From assembly GCA_900544865.1 (NCBI GenBank), contig UQXA01000004.1:19177-83176 (forward strand): 64,000 nucleotides of DNA, in the 5' to 3' direction. How positions within the stretch are numbered: position 1 is the stretch's first letter; every line of letters starts with the position of its first letter. The translations under genes were made by a program, and so were the position numbers. A model generated the notes under the pieces. The model made no database searches. It was given only the letters and a program-made list of their open reading frames with translations, and had not been told where the DNA came from. The stretch is from an uncultured Collinsella sp. (GTDB lineage: Bacteria; Actinomycetota; Coriobacteriia; Coriobacteriales; Coriobacteriaceae). Positions 47,001 through 55,888 of the stretch are shown piece by piece.

Positions 47001-48381
47001 ATCGTACGCCGTGATCGGCCAGTCCATTGCGAGCTGGGGCGTTATGTCGCCAGATGCCACAGTACCCCACGCGGTGCCGTGGCCGCAGCACACGGGCTTT
47101 TTGGCTACCGTCAACGAGCAACTGCAGCATATTACTTGGACGCGAGGCGCATCGGCATTTGCAACGCAGCCCGTGGGTGCCGCAGGCTGTGGCCCGGCAT
47201 CGTTTAGCGTAAGCAACAACGGCAGGTGCGTGCTCTATGTAGAGAACACCGATGGCAAGGTGGGGCAAACCTACGACGAAGAAGGCAACCCGGTAGCAGT
47301 GATGGGCAAGCACTTCCGCATCTTCGCCAGCACCTTGGCAGGCGATCTGTTTACGGAGCCGTTCGTGATGTGCGAGCTGGACCATCCCGTCGATCAGATA
47401 ACGACATTTTTGACGTCGGGGAGCATGCTCTCCGCGCTCGCCACGCACATTGTGAGCGCGGAGAAGAGCGAGGCAGAACTACACGGCATCGAAGTGCCCT
47501 TGGTGGCGTGTGCCACTCCGACGGGCGCAGTCGCTACCTCGGGCGCGGTGGTGCCCGGAGCAGCAGGCGAATCCTTCATGGTCACGGTGCGAAACGACGG
47601 CAACACCTTGCTGACCGCCGGCACAATCGATCTGTACCGAGAGGGCTCCAGCCAGCCGTTCTCCAGCGCATCCATCGGGTTCGGAGCGAACACACGCATG
47701 GCATCGATCTACGATCCAGAGCTTGCCGAGGACGCTTCGGTCAACGACATGGCACACGTGAAGTACGCGCTCGAAACGCTGGGCACACCTTTTGCAACGC
47801 ACCCGCTGGTAGCCGACAGTGGCAACGCCGTGCTGGCACCGGGTTGCACGGCACAGTTCCGCATGAGCTTCGCTATCCCCGAGAGTTGGAGCGACGAAGT
47901 GGGCAAACGCGTAACGCTGTATGCGAAGGCGCGTAATCTGGTGGCGCTCGATCCCGTAACGCTCGAGGAAATTCGACCGGGCGCAAACTCGGCGCTGGGT
48001 GCCGTACTGCACGAGCTTCATGTGCCCGACGCGGCATGCGAACGCTCAGAAGTTCAGGTCGGCGTATGCGACAGCGCGGATACGACAGAACTTCACGACG
48101 CCCCGATGACAGTAGACGACGATGGCGGCTCGAGTGGCGGCGGTACCGACGAGGGCGGCGGCTCCGGCGGAAGGAGCTCCGGCAGTGGCAAGGACCACAG
48201 CAATAACAAGCGCTCCGGAAAAGCGGGCGCGCTCGCTGGCACGGGCGATGTCAATGCTCCCCTTACGGCAGCCGCTACAGCACTCGCCGCGGCAGGCGCC
48301 GGCCTCATCGCCTACAGCGCCCGCCGCACGGCGCTCGAAAAAGACACCGCCAATGAGGTCAATTCGGATAGGTCTCGCTAG
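44014..48381 (+). CDS. Large cell-wall-anchored surface protein
   Basis: 1455 residues. The N-terminus LDRRSLLVAGASSLASIML has a Tat-like twin-arginine start, followed by a carboxypeptidase-regulatory/Ig-like unit (TPITGAQVTLTSRYAAGKQL) near residue 65. The long middle (about 250-1300) is beta-rich and contains no motif I recognise. The C-terminus has a Gly/Ser-rich spacer, the sorting signal LAGTGD, a hydrophobic helix and a charged tail, so a sortase should anchor it. SD GGGAG lies 6 bases before ATG 44014. A broken LuxR-type gene precedes it. Function is unknown; adhesion or host contact is possible. Confidence 0.82.
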   Translation: MLDRRSLLVAGASSLASIMLPRVPGSANAFILPFAPTEAYADEDDPFKVLVLSRTMFGVVVVDVANKNTPITGAQVTLTSRYAAGKQLTATTDDEGTAIFEVAPLSEGYVDEATLLDAYDFNGGISISMAGYRDVEIPLARIQGGTAITAPTRPRSNGEPYFRQLTFDEWDIQYADATFMAMPKDDTANEQPDTHAFTVQAHLPQGGQATLRINKVTPAAGSSSETVTQIGQVKASAPGADNLATFTLEDKFLDAASNLLEEGCKLRFALDYQGKTYTLSSPMAVVTAPAAKAESGSTTIIPTTMDQEITPFDFPAAFPGIGGNKFTCWMPTFPILFDFSFAGYVLFGGGYKPASYMNDSGNPDPEYWKKSPRESGAKQANRYLDEMEGKWNQYKSMSAGSGTDPRNTKLLRHHCTLLFTMDIATQLYGSLAYDWVSKTWGSNNDPAYGNIKALFQVRTDLNWTEQFTLGPVPFFLNVNPWVLAKLALAVGAHTHGSGAAFFKNISLDYSNTSGSFTIQIGLAVTFGAGVAGVASSAVRGAASLTLFIGYEKADGHQLPRLRVGADVDVDVILQFVMFKWTTKAWSGSWPTLIDSWNMSVNNGDQYVLQRSELALGGDTPYTLDACFGSAGNIEAGGVPQFIASATIVTNAELLARAEVKAAAVNAAPVVRDWDRAVTRIELEADAESDDTGQIEHFVHALIENDENAAPMYEYTYIGQATNTVADPNADSAGVSEDERGGIKPSSDNVLFAGVLSEAHMKLAMIAGVECLFRIASVRYGDNGRSRLVVHTKANGTWSAPTPVDFPLGFGEGDVERDSIYDYDFDVVEYTDGRGNQDAYVLLVSGERPAGDNTLFDTASTSGILSVVRLRISNDGVRVISHTSWRSISRGRLQEDGYHCLQCPRITVGKTLVDGRLSGAYLHRRGTTAEKTLGSEAEVALECFTLWSDVSGDSLTFRQVLRFPQAPSSIELGAPENINGKMVVPIAYETAGGCGCASYAVIGQSIASWGVMSPDATVPHAVPWPQHTGFLATVNEQLQHITWTRGASAFATQPVGAAGCGPASFSVSNNGRCVLYVENTDGKVGQTYDEEGNPVAVMGKHFRIFASTLAGDLFTEPFVMCELDHPVDQITTFLTSGSMLSALATHIVSAEKSEAELHGIEVPLVACATPTGAVATSGAVVPGAAGESFMVTVRNDGNTLLTAGTIDLYREGSSQPFSSASIGFGANTRMASIYDPELAEDASVNDMAHVKYALETLGTPFATHPLVADSGNAVLAPGCTAQFRMSFAIPESWSDEVGKRVTLYAKARNLVALDPVTLEEIRPGANSALGAVLHELHVPDAACERSEVQVGVCDSADTTELHDAPMTVDDDGGSSGGGTDEGGGSGGRSSGSGKDHSNNKRSGKAGALAGTGDVNAPLTAAATALAAAGAGLIAYSARRTALEKDTANEVNSDRSR

Positions 48382-48431
48382 CTCCTAGTTACTTTTGTGA
48401 GAGACGCCGACTCGGCTCATCGGACACCAAA

Positions 48432-48464
48432 AGGGGCTGGCCCCGATAACTCGGAGCCAGCCCT
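48432..48464. terminator. Hairpin between convergent surface-protein and lipoprotein genes
   Basis: GGGCTGGC (48434) and GCCAGCCC (48456) form an 8-bp stem, extended by A/T pairing, between the two convergent stops (48381 and 48494). Confidence 0.65.
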
Positions 48465-48493
48465 GAGTCGCCTGACATGGGAATCGCAACCCG

Positions 48494-49513
48494 CTACTTG
48501 AGCTTCAATGCCTCCATCATGGGCACGGCGGCATCCCAATCGATCTTCCAGCCGATCGACACGCGGACGGTTTCACCCGTTGCGGGAGCCGTCGCAAACA
48601 GTGTATGGCCGTTGTCGGGACCGGTAAAGCGCAGCCACGTTATGCCGTTGCACTCGACCTGGTCGGTTGTTGTCTCCTTGCCTTCGTAGACCTGCTCTAG
48701 GCTTGCAACCTCTTCCTCCGGCGAGCGCGGGAAGATGCTGATGTTCAGGCGTCCTCCAGTCTCGTCGTGGAAGAAGTCTGTCTTTTCGCGCTCTTCGTCG
48801 GACGAATCCAGCGTGTACCCATCGGCGGCCTCGATGCTGTACGATGCGCAGTCGATGCCCGTTAAATCTGCCTTCTCGCCAGAATCGGCCACGCCGCCGG
48901 CCGCCTTGAACTCCTTGGTCTCGCATCCCGTGGTGTCAAAGTGCATGGCCTCATGATTCTTGGCGGGGGCATAAGCGTCTACGAACTCGACAGTGATGGG
49001 CCCGTAGTACGCCGTCTTGGGCGCCCAGAAATACACGTACTCAACGGTCTCGCCCGGGCCGATATCTGGCCTCTCGGAAAGGTCGATGCCCTCGTGCAGC
49101 TCATCGGGAGCCTCGCTTGCAACGTAGTCGAGCACGGCCGCCTTGTCGGAAGTAAACAACGGGTCGCCTGCCTCAAGATCGCCCTGGGCAGCATGCACGT
49201 TAAAGGAACTGAACGTCCTGTTCTTTGTGTTGTTGTTGGTGATCTTGATGTGCAGGTAAAAGCCGTCCTGCAGCTTGGCATCGCCGCGATAGAACGTACC
49301 GTGAGCCACCGACTCATAGGTAATGCCTGCTACCTCGACCGTCTGCGAATCATAGGCCTTGGGCTTTTCCTGCACAGGCGCGCTGCCGCCCGAACTGCCA
49401 GCCGAGCCGCTCGGAGCACTACCGCCACAGCCGGCCACCGTACACGCCAGCACGGCCGAAAGCGTCACGGTGGGAATTCCTAACAGCAGCTTCTTCGTCA
49501 TGGGCTTCATCAT
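48494..49513 (-). CDS. Lipoprotein with DUF5067/DUF4352-like domain
   Basis: 339 residues. The lipobox is TVAGC in LACTVAGCGG (Cys about 26), then a Gly/Ser-rich linker. The middle domain (about 55-180) has the pattern of Ig-like DUF4352/DUF5067 domains: FYLHIKITNNNTKNRTFSSF, with GETVEYVYFW near the end. The C-terminal 130 residues (DCASYSIEAADGYTLDSSDE onward) are not recognised. It should be tethered to the outer face of the membrane. AAAGGAG lies 9 bases before ATG 49513. The role is unknown. Confidence 0.75.
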   Translation of the reverse strand: MMKPMTKKLLLGIPTVTLSAVLACTVAGCGGSAPSGSAGSSGGSAPVQEKPKAYDSQTVEVAGITYESVAHGTFYRGDAKLQDGFYLHIKITNNNTKNRTFSSFNVHAAQGDLEAGDPLFTSDKAAVLDYVASEAPDELHEGIDLSERPDIGPGETVEYVYFWAPKTAYYGPITVEFVDAYAPAKNHEAMHFDTTGCETKEFKAAGGVADSGEKADLTGIDCASYSIEAADGYTLDSSDEEREKTDFFHDETGGRLNISIFPRSPEEEVASLEQVYEGKETTTDQVECNGITWLRFTGPDNGHTLFATAPATGETVRVSIGWKIDWDAAVPMMEALKLK

Positions 49514-49810
49514 CCTCACCGCTCCTTTCGCTTGCACCTCATCCGTTGCCCAAGGCCTTCGTCGTCCCGTGGCATCGGCTTCCACTATGAGCGTATGACG
49601 AAACACGGCGCCGGCGAAGTGACCCGTGGCCCAAATAACGACCCACCAGCGTTCCTTATGGGCCAAAAGAACTCGCACATGCACGCCCCCGGCCCATAAA
49701 ACGAGACGTCTGTCCCAATGTTCGATTCGATCCAACAATCCGCACGACACGTTTTCGACAACGTATCCAACCGCAAACGCAGCAAGACGCATTCGGCCGC
49801 CTTCAAATTT
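49514..49810. other. Intergenic stretch without a recognised gene
   Basis: Lies between the divergent lipoprotein and ATPase genes. It should hold the lipoprotein promoter. ORFs here have no SD, no domain and no homology I recognise. Confidence 0.4.
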
Positions 49811-49912
49811 ACTCGGGCAGAACCGACTCGGTTTTGTCCGAGTAAACTCGAGCATAAACTGATCCATGCGATACAATTAACTCGGACAAAACCGAGTCGG
49901 AAGGAACCGAGT
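49811..49912. promoter_or_regulatory. ACTCGG/CCGAGT repeat array upstream of the DUF234-type ATPase gene
   Basis: Two 21-base arms (49823-49843 and 49880-49900) are perfect inverted copies of each other; each joins CGACTCGG, TTTTGTCC and GAGT. A third, imperfect copy starts at 49811 (ACTCGGGCAGAACCGACTCG), and a half-site AACCGAGT lies at 49905. The array ends 2 bases before the GTG start at 49915, so a bound protein would block transcription or translation. Confidence 0.65.
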
Positions 49913-49914
49913 AA

Positions 49915-51297
49915 GTGGAATTTATTGGCAGGGAGCGTGAGCTCGCCCGTATTAAGAAAACGCTCAAAGCACCCGAGCAGCGCAATGTTCTCATTTACGG
50001 CAGGCGTCGCGTCGGAAAAAGTGAGCTCATCAAGCAGGCGCTAACCGATTTGTCGGACGTCGCAACGGTCTATTACGAGTGCCGCCAAACCTCCGAGGCA
50101 GACAACCTCGAGAGTCTGTCCGTCCTTGTTGCTGAAGCGCTGAGCTTTCCTCCGCTCGCCTTCACAGGCATCCGCGAGCTCATCGAATTTCTGTTTGCCC
50201 AAGCTAAAGACAAGAACATTACCCTCGTTCTCGACGAATACCCCTACTTGAGAGATGCGGTTAAAGGCCTAGACAGCATTCTTCAGACCTCAATCGACGC
50301 CCACAGGGAAGACTCACGTTTAAACATTGTCCTGTGCGGCTCCTACGTTGAGATTATGAAATCCCTCATCGAGCATGAAAGCCCCCTCTACGGGCGAATT
50401 GATCTCGCGCTTGAGCTTAAGCCCATGTATTACTTTGACGCTGCGAAGTTCTATCCCGCGTTCTCGCCCGAGGACAAGGTGCGGCTCTATAGCGTTTTTG
50501 GCGGCATCCCCTTTTACAATCGCCTCATCGATCAATCCCAAAGCGTACGCGACAACATCATCGAGCTCGTCACGGAACCTGGCGCCCGCTTAGAAAGCGA
50601 GGTGCCGTCCTATCTCAACGCCGAGATCTCGAAGATGACCAACGCCAACGAAGTTTTCGGGGCTCTCGCACAAGGTTACTCCCGTTGGGGGGACGTGCTG
50701 GCACAGTCGCATGTCTCGAGCGGTCCGGCCATGGCAGACGTGCTCGACAAGCTCATGTCACTCGAAATCGTCCAAAAGCGTGCACCCATCAACGACCCTA
50801 CGAACAAGCGCAAGTCTGGCTACTTTGTAGTGGACCCACTTTCGCTCTTTTACTATCGCTATGTTTTCCGCAATGCCTCAGCGCGTCAGCTGCTCGACCC
50901 GGAAGTCTTCTATGATCGTCACGTCTCCCAAGACTTCGAGGAAAACTACGTTCCTCATATGTTCGAGGAGATCTGCCGTCAATACCTCGTGCGGCAGAAC
51001 AGGACCGGCAAGATCGAACCGGCTTTCGACGCCATAGGCAAGTACTGGTACGACGATCCCGCAAACAAAACGAGCGGCGAATTCGACGTGGTAACGCAAG
51101 ACCCCGAGGGCTACGCATTCTACGAAGCAAAGTTCCGCAAATCCCCCGTCACGCAAAAAATGGTCGACGAGGAAATCACCCAAGTCGAGGCAACGGGGCT
51201 CAAGTGCCATCGCTATGGATTCTTCTCCCGTTCGGGCTTCGAAGCTGGCGAAAGCGATCGAACCGTCTTCATCGACCTGCCGCAGATGTTTGGATAG
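49915..51297 (+). CDS. AAA ATPase with DUF234-like (PD-(D/E)XK-type) C-terminal domain
   Basis: 460 residues. The N-terminal ATPase begins with EFIGRERELARIKKTL and has Walker A YGRRRVGKSELI (about residue 27-39) and Walker B NITLVLDEYPYL. The C-terminal part has YFVVDPLSLFYYRYVF and then GEFDVVTQDP with YEAKFR, a nuclease-like E/D..ExK arrangement seen in DUF234 ATPases. These archaeal-type ATPases are common in anaerobes and their role is unknown. The start is GTG 49915, with AAGGA about 10 bases upstream inside the repeat array. Confidence 0.83.
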   Translation: MEFIGRERELARIKKTLKAPEQRNVLIYGRRRVGKSELIKQALTDLSDVATVYYECRQTSEADNLESLSVLVAEALSFPPLAFTGIRELIEFLFAQAKDKNITLVLDEYPYLRDAVKGLDSILQTSIDAHREDSRLNIVLCGSYVEIMKSLIEHESPLYGRIDLALELKPMYYFDAAKFYPAFSPEDKVRLYSVFGGIPFYNRLIDQSQSVRDNIIELVTEPGARLESEVPSYLNAEISKMTNANEVFGALAQGYSRWGDVLAQSHVSSGPAMADVLDKLMSLEIVQKRAPINDPTNKRKSGYFVVDPLSLFYYRYVFRNASARQLLDPEVFYDRHVSQDFEENYVPHMFEEICRQYLVRQNRTGKIEPAFDAIGKYWYDDPANKTSGEFDVVTQDPEGYAFYEAKFRKSPVTQKMVDEEITQVEATGLKCHRYGFFSRSGFEAGESDRTVFIDLPQMFG

Positions 51298-51449
51298 GAC
51301 AGGCCCCTCCCGCATTCCAAGCATTCATTATCTAATCGAACGATTGTTCGATGGATTTCGTGTTGGTTGGAATCGCCTGTGGGCTGGGCTATGCTACCTT
51401 GACTATCTATATGACTTAAACGCAGCAAAGGAGCACCGAGAGAGCGAGT

Positions 51450-53447
51450 ATGGCAAAAAACACCGCAAACTATGGTAACGACAGTATCCGCCAGCTCAAG
51501 GACGAGGAGCGCGTACGCCTGCGCCCTGCCGTCATCTTTGGCTCGGACGGACTCGATGGCTGCGCGCATGCCGCCTTCGAGATCCTGTCCAACGCCGTTG
51601 ACGAGGCGCGCCAGGGCTACGGCAAGCTCATCACCCTTACCGCCTTTCGCGATGGCTCTATCCAGGTAGAGGACAATGGCCGTGGCTGCCCGCTCGACTG
51701 GAACCCTTCCGAGAAGCGCTTTAACTGGGAGCTCGTCTTCTGCGAGCTCTACGCCGGCGGCAAATACAACAACAACCAGGGCGGCGACTACGACTTCTCG
51801 CTCGGTACCAATGGCCTGGGCTCGTGCGCGACCCAGTACGCCTCCGAGTACATGGACGTCACGGTTTGGCGCGACGGCAACAAGTACTCCCTGCACTTTA
51901 AAAAGGGCAAGGTCGTCGGCGCCAAGAAAAAGGCACTCGAGATTGAGCCCAGCGACGAGGAACGCACCGGCACCACCATCAAGTGGCGTCCCGATCTTGA
52001 GGTCTTTACCTCCATCAGCATCCCCCACGAGTGGTATCGCGAGACCATGCGCCGCCAGGCCGTGGTCAACGCCAACGTGACCTTCCGCCTGCGCATCGAG
52101 GGCGATGACGGCGAGTTCTCCGAAGAGGATTTTTGTTATCCCAAGGGCATCGAGGACTACGTGCTCGAAAAGGTCGGTACCGACTACCTCACCGAGCCTT
52201 TCTTTATCGAGGCTGACCGTCGCGGTCGCGACCGCGAGGACCTGCCCGACTACAACGTTAAAATCACCGCATGCATGTGCTTCTCGCGCACCTTCATGAT
52301 GCAGGAGTACTACCACAACTCATCGTGGCTCGAGAACGGCGGTTCGCCCGAAAAGGCCGCTCGCAGCGCTCTGACCAGCGCTATCGATGCCTACATCAAG
52401 CAACAGGGCAAATACAACAAAAACGAGAGCGGCATTAAGTGGCAGGACGTCCAGGACTGCCTGGTGCTGGTGACCAACTGCTTCTCCACCCAGACGTCCT
52501 ACGAGAACCAGACCAAGAAGGCCATCAATAACCGCTTTATCCAGCAGGCCATGACGGCATTCTTTAAGGAGCGCCTCTCGACCTACTTGATCGAGAACAA
52601 AGACGCCGCCAACAAGATCATGGAGCAGGTGCTCATCAACAAGCGCTCGCGCGAGAACGCCGAGAAGACCCGCCAGAGCATCAAGACCAACCTGCAGCAG
52701 AAGACCGACATGGCCAACCGCGTGCAGAAATTCATCGACTGCCGCTCCAAGGACAAGAGCCGTCGCGAGATCTACATCGTAGAGGGCGACTCGGCAGCAG
52801 GCGCCATCCGCACGTCGCGCGATGCCGAGTTCCAGGGCGTTATGCCCGTCCGCGGCAAAATCCTCAACTGCCTGAAGGAGGACTACCCGCGCATCTTTAA
52901 GTCCGACATCATCATGGACCTCATGCGCGTGCTAGGCTGCGGCGTGGAGATCAAGGACAAGCGCATCAAGAACCTTGGCGCCTTCGACCTAGACAACCTC
53001 AACTGGAACAAGGTCATCATCTGTACGGACGCCGACGTCGACGGTTACCACATCCGCACGCTCGTGCTCACCATGCTCTACCGCCTAGTTCCCACACTTA
53101 TCGACGAAGGCTACGTGTATATCGCCGAGTCGCCGCTCTACGAGATCAACTGCAAAGAAAAGACCTACTTTGCCTACACCGAGCTCGAGAAGAACGGCAT
53201 CCTCAAAGAGATCGGCGACCAGAAGTGCTCCATCAACCGCTCCAAGGGTCTTGGTGAGAACGACCCGGACATGATGTGGCTCACCACCATGAACCCCGAG
53301 ACGCGTCGTCTGATCAAGGTGGAGCCCGAGGACGTCACCAAGATGGAAACCATGTTCAACCTGTTGCTGGGCAACGACGAGGCAGGCCGCAAGCGCCATA
53401 TCTCCGAGCACGGCAAGGAATACCTGGACCAGCTGGACCTGCAATAG
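51450..53447 (+). CDS. Type IIA topoisomerase B subunit, GyrB/ParE-like paralogue
   Basis: 665 residues. The GHKL ATPase domain has ILSNAVDEARQGYG and VEDNGRGCPLDW. GTNGLGSCATQYAS is the ATP lid. The Toprim part has EIYIVEGDSAAGAIRTSRDA and ICTDADVDGYHIRTLVLTML. INRSKGLGENDPDMMWLTTM closes the domain. It is divergent from housekeeping GyrB in several loops (for example NPSEKRFNWELVFCELYAGG), so it is a second topo II set. It pairs with the A-subunit gene 45 bases downstream. Together they would relax or decatenate DNA. Confidence 0.9.
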   Translation: MAKNTANYGNDSIRQLKDEERVRLRPAVIFGSDGLDGCAHAAFEILSNAVDEARQGYGKLITLTAFRDGSIQVEDNGRGCPLDWNPSEKRFNWELVFCELYAGGKYNNNQGGDYDFSLGTNGLGSCATQYASEYMDVTVWRDGNKYSLHFKKGKVVGAKKKALEIEPSDEERTGTTIKWRPDLEVFTSISIPHEWYRETMRRQAVVNANVTFRLRIEGDDGEFSEEDFCYPKGIEDYVLEKVGTDYLTEPFFIEADRRGRDREDLPDYNVKITACMCFSRTFMMQEYYHNSSWLENGGSPEKAARSALTSAIDAYIKQQGKYNKNESGIKWQDVQDCLVLVTNCFSTQTSYENQTKKAINNRFIQQAMTAFFKERLSTYLIENKDAANKIMEQVLINKRSRENAEKTRQSIKTNLQQKTDMANRVQKFIDCRSKDKSRREIYIVEGDSAAGAIRTSRDAEFQGVMPVRGKILNCLKEDYPRIFKSDIIMDLMRVLGCGVEIKDKRIKNLGAFDLDNLNWNKVIICTDADVDGYHIRTLVLTMLYRLVPTLIDEGYVYIAESPLYEINCKEKTYFAYTELEKNGILKEIGDQKCSINRSKGLGENDPDMMWLTTMNPETRRLIKVEPEDVTKMETMFNLLLGNDEAGRKRHISEHGKEYLDQLDLQ

Positions 53448-53492
53448 CAGCAAATCGATAACGACGGCCCACAAGAAGTTCAAGAGGAAATC

Positions 53493-55733
53493 GTGGCAAA
53501 GAAGAAGACGAAGAACCAGCCAAAGAAAAAGCAGGTCAACGCCGAGAACGTCATTGGCCTGCACTCCGAGGTCACCGACCAGCCGATCACGCAGACGCTC
53601 GAGGTCAACTACATGCCCTACGCTATGAGCGTCAACGTCTCGCGTGCATTCCCCGAGATCGACGGCTTCAAGCCCTCGCATCGCAAGCTGCTCTACACCA
53701 TGTACAAGATGGGTCTGCTCAAGGGCGAGCGCCAGAAGAGCGCCAACATCGTGGGCCAGACCATGAAGCTCAACCCGCACGGCGATGCCGCGATCTACGA
53801 GACGATGGTGCGTCTGGCAACCGGCAACGAGGCGTTGCTCGCACCGTTCGTTGAGTCGAAGGGCAACTTTGGCAAGTACTATTCGGGCGACCTGAGCTAC
53901 GCCGCCTCGCGTTATACCGAGGCCAAGCTCTCCCCCATCAGCGCCGAGATCTTCAAGGACATCGACAAGGACCCGGTCGACTTCGTCGACAGCTACGACG
54001 GCGCCATGAAGGAGCCGCGCCTGCTGCCCACCACGTTCCCCAACATCCTTGTCTCGGCCAATAAGGGCATCGGCGTCGCCATGGCGTCCGATATCTGCGG
54101 TTTCAACCTCAACGAGGTCTGCACCGCCACCATGCACTACCTCAAGGATCCCGACTGCGACCTGCTCGAATATATGCCCATGCCCGACTTCTCGACCGGC
54201 GGCGAGATTATCTACCGCCGCGAGGAGATGGAAAAGATTATCGAGACCGGCCTGGGCAGCTTCCAGATCCGCTCCCGCTGGCGCTGGATTCCCGAAGAAC
54301 GCATCATCGAGGTCTACGAGATCCCCTACACCACCAAGACCGATGTCATCATCGAGCGCATCGTCAAGCTCTCCAAAGAGGGCAAGGTCAAGGAGATCGC
54401 CGACATCCGCGACGAGACCGACCTTTCGGGTCTGCGCATCGCTATCGACCTTAAGCGCGGCGTCGACCCCGACAAGCTCATGGCCAAGCTCTATCGCTCG
54501 ACCACGCTACAGGATTCGTTCTCGTGCAACTTCAACGTGCTCGTCGACGGATATCCCCGTGTTATGGGCGTGCGCCAGATTCTGCACGAGTGGGTCAAGT
54601 GGCGTATTGAGTCCACGCGTCGCCGCATTAACTTTGACCTGGGCAAAAAGTCCGAGCGCCTGCACCTGCTGCACGGCCTCGAGGCGATCCTGCTCGACAT
54701 CGACAAGGCCATCGCCATCATCCGCGGCACCAAGCTCGAAGCCGAGGTCGTGCCCAACCTTATGAAGGGTTTCGACATCGACGAGACCCAGGCCGAGTTT
54801 GTTGCCGAGCTTAAGCTCCGCAACATCAACGAGGAGTACATCCTCAATCGCACCAAGGACATTGCCAAGCTTGAGGGCGAGATTGCCGAGCTTGAGGAGA
54901 TCCTCTCCAGCGAGGAGAACATCAAGAAGGTCATCAGCGACGAGCTGGCCGCGGTCAACAAGAAATATGTGATGCCGCGCCGCACGGGCAGGATTGAGCC
55001 CCACGAGGTCATCGAGGTGAGCTTGGAGCCCGAGGTCGAGGAGTACCCGGTGACCATCATGCTCTCGCGCGATGGCTACCTTAAGAAGATGACGGACCGC
55101 GTGCTCAAGAAGGCGACCACGCTCAAGTACAAGGACGGCGACAAACCCTTTATCGAGTTCCCGTCCTCCAACACCCACGAGCTGCTGGTCTTTACCAACA
55201 AGAGCCAGGTATACAAGTGCAAGGTTGCGGCGTTTGAGGACACCAAGTCGGCCCAGCTGGGCTCGTACCTGCCCACCGATCTTGAGATGGAACCCGACGA
55301 GAGCGTCATCTGGGTCATCGACCCCGAGGACTACAAGGCCGACGTGCTGTTTGTCTTTGAGAACGGCCGCGTAGTGCGCGTCGCACTTGCCGGATACGTC
55401 ACCAAGACCAACCGCAAACGCCTGAAGAACGCCATCTACGGCGGCAGCAAGCTGCTGTATGCCCAGGTGCTCAAGGAGGACCGCGACATCGCGCTGGTCT
55501 CGAGCGACTATCGCCTGATGAACTTCAACACGTCGCTGCTCAAGACCAAGACGACTACTAACACGCAGGGCGTCCAAGCCTTTACCGCCAAGAAGGGCCG
55601 CTCGGTCACCACCGTCGGCACAACCGAGGAGATTCTTGGCGCCGGCGTCTCGGCCGAAAAGTTCACCGCGCAGAGCCTCCCCTCCGCCGGTGCCCTCATG
55701 AAGGAAAACGACATGCCGAGCTTGTTTGACTAA
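53493..55733 (+). CDS. Type IIA topoisomerase A subunit, GyrA/ParC-like paralogue
   Basis: 746 residues. The breakage-rejoining domain has YAMSVNVSRAFPEIDGFKPS and HGDAAIYETMVRLA. The catalytic tyrosine is Tyr141 in ASRYTEAKLS, and ANKGIGVAMASDICGFNLNE follows. The coiled-coil region spans about 400-500. The C-terminal part is short, and I see no GyrA box (QxRGGKG), so wrapping-type supercoiling is unlikely and decatenation more likely. The N-terminus is Lys-rich. The start is GTG 53493. It forms an operon with the B subunit. Confidence 0.9.
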   Translation: MAKKKTKNQPKKKQVNAENVIGLHSEVTDQPITQTLEVNYMPYAMSVNVSRAFPEIDGFKPSHRKLLYTMYKMGLLKGERQKSANIVGQTMKLNPHGDAAIYETMVRLATGNEALLAPFVESKGNFGKYYSGDLSYAASRYTEAKLSPISAEIFKDIDKDPVDFVDSYDGAMKEPRLLPTTFPNILVSANKGIGVAMASDICGFNLNEVCTATMHYLKDPDCDLLEYMPMPDFSTGGEIIYRREEMEKIIETGLGSFQIRSRWRWIPEERIIEVYEIPYTTKTDVIIERIVKLSKEGKVKEIADIRDETDLSGLRIAIDLKRGVDPDKLMAKLYRSTTLQDSFSCNFNVLVDGYPRVMGVRQILHEWVKWRIESTRRRINFDLGKKSERLHLLHGLEAILLDIDKAIAIIRGTKLEAEVVPNLMKGFDIDETQAEFVAELKLRNINEEYILNRTKDIAKLEGEIAELEEILSSEENIKKVISDELAAVNKKYVMPRRTGRIEPHEVIEVSLEPEVEEYPVTIMLSRDGYLKKMTDRVLKKATTLKYKDGDKPFIEFPSSNTHELLVFTNKSQVYKCKVAAFEDTKSAQLGSYLPTDLEMEPDESVIWVIDPEDYKADVLFVFENGRVVRVALAGYVTKTNRKRLKNAIYGGSKLLYAQVLKEDRDIALVSSDYRLMNFNTSLLKTKTTTNTQGVQAFTAKKGRSVTTVGTTEEILGAGVSAEKFTAQSLPSAGALMKENDMPSLFD

Positions 55734-55770
55734 AACAACGGCAGCCAAACCGTCATGGTTTTACAATGCA

Positions 55771-55811
55771 GCGGGGCCCGGAGCGCAGCAACATCGCGCT
55801 CCGGGCCCCGC
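55771..55811. terminator. Very stable hairpin after the topoisomerase operon
   Basis: GCGGGGCCCGGAGCGC and GCGCTCCGGGCCCCGC form a perfect 16-bp stem with a 9-base loop, 38 bases past the stop. It lacks a T-run. Confidence 0.65.
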
Positions 55812-55888
55812 TCGTTGCAACGTAGTCGGAATAATAGAACTCCCCGTTTTTCACTCCTGCAATCCCGCGGCACAAGACATGTTAAACC

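Noticed and set aside
45556..47448. 630-residue ORF antisense to the surface-protein gene
   Set aside because: Low-complexity composition, no SD and no domain; an artefact of the GC-rich coding strand.
51213..52316. 367-residue minus-strand ORF over the topoisomerase B-subunit gene start
   Set aside because: No SD or domain and it overlaps two supported genes.
54507..55748. 413-residue ORF antisense to the topoisomerase A-subunit gene
   Set aside because: Mirror of a strongly supported gene; the translation is Leu/Val-biased without motifs.
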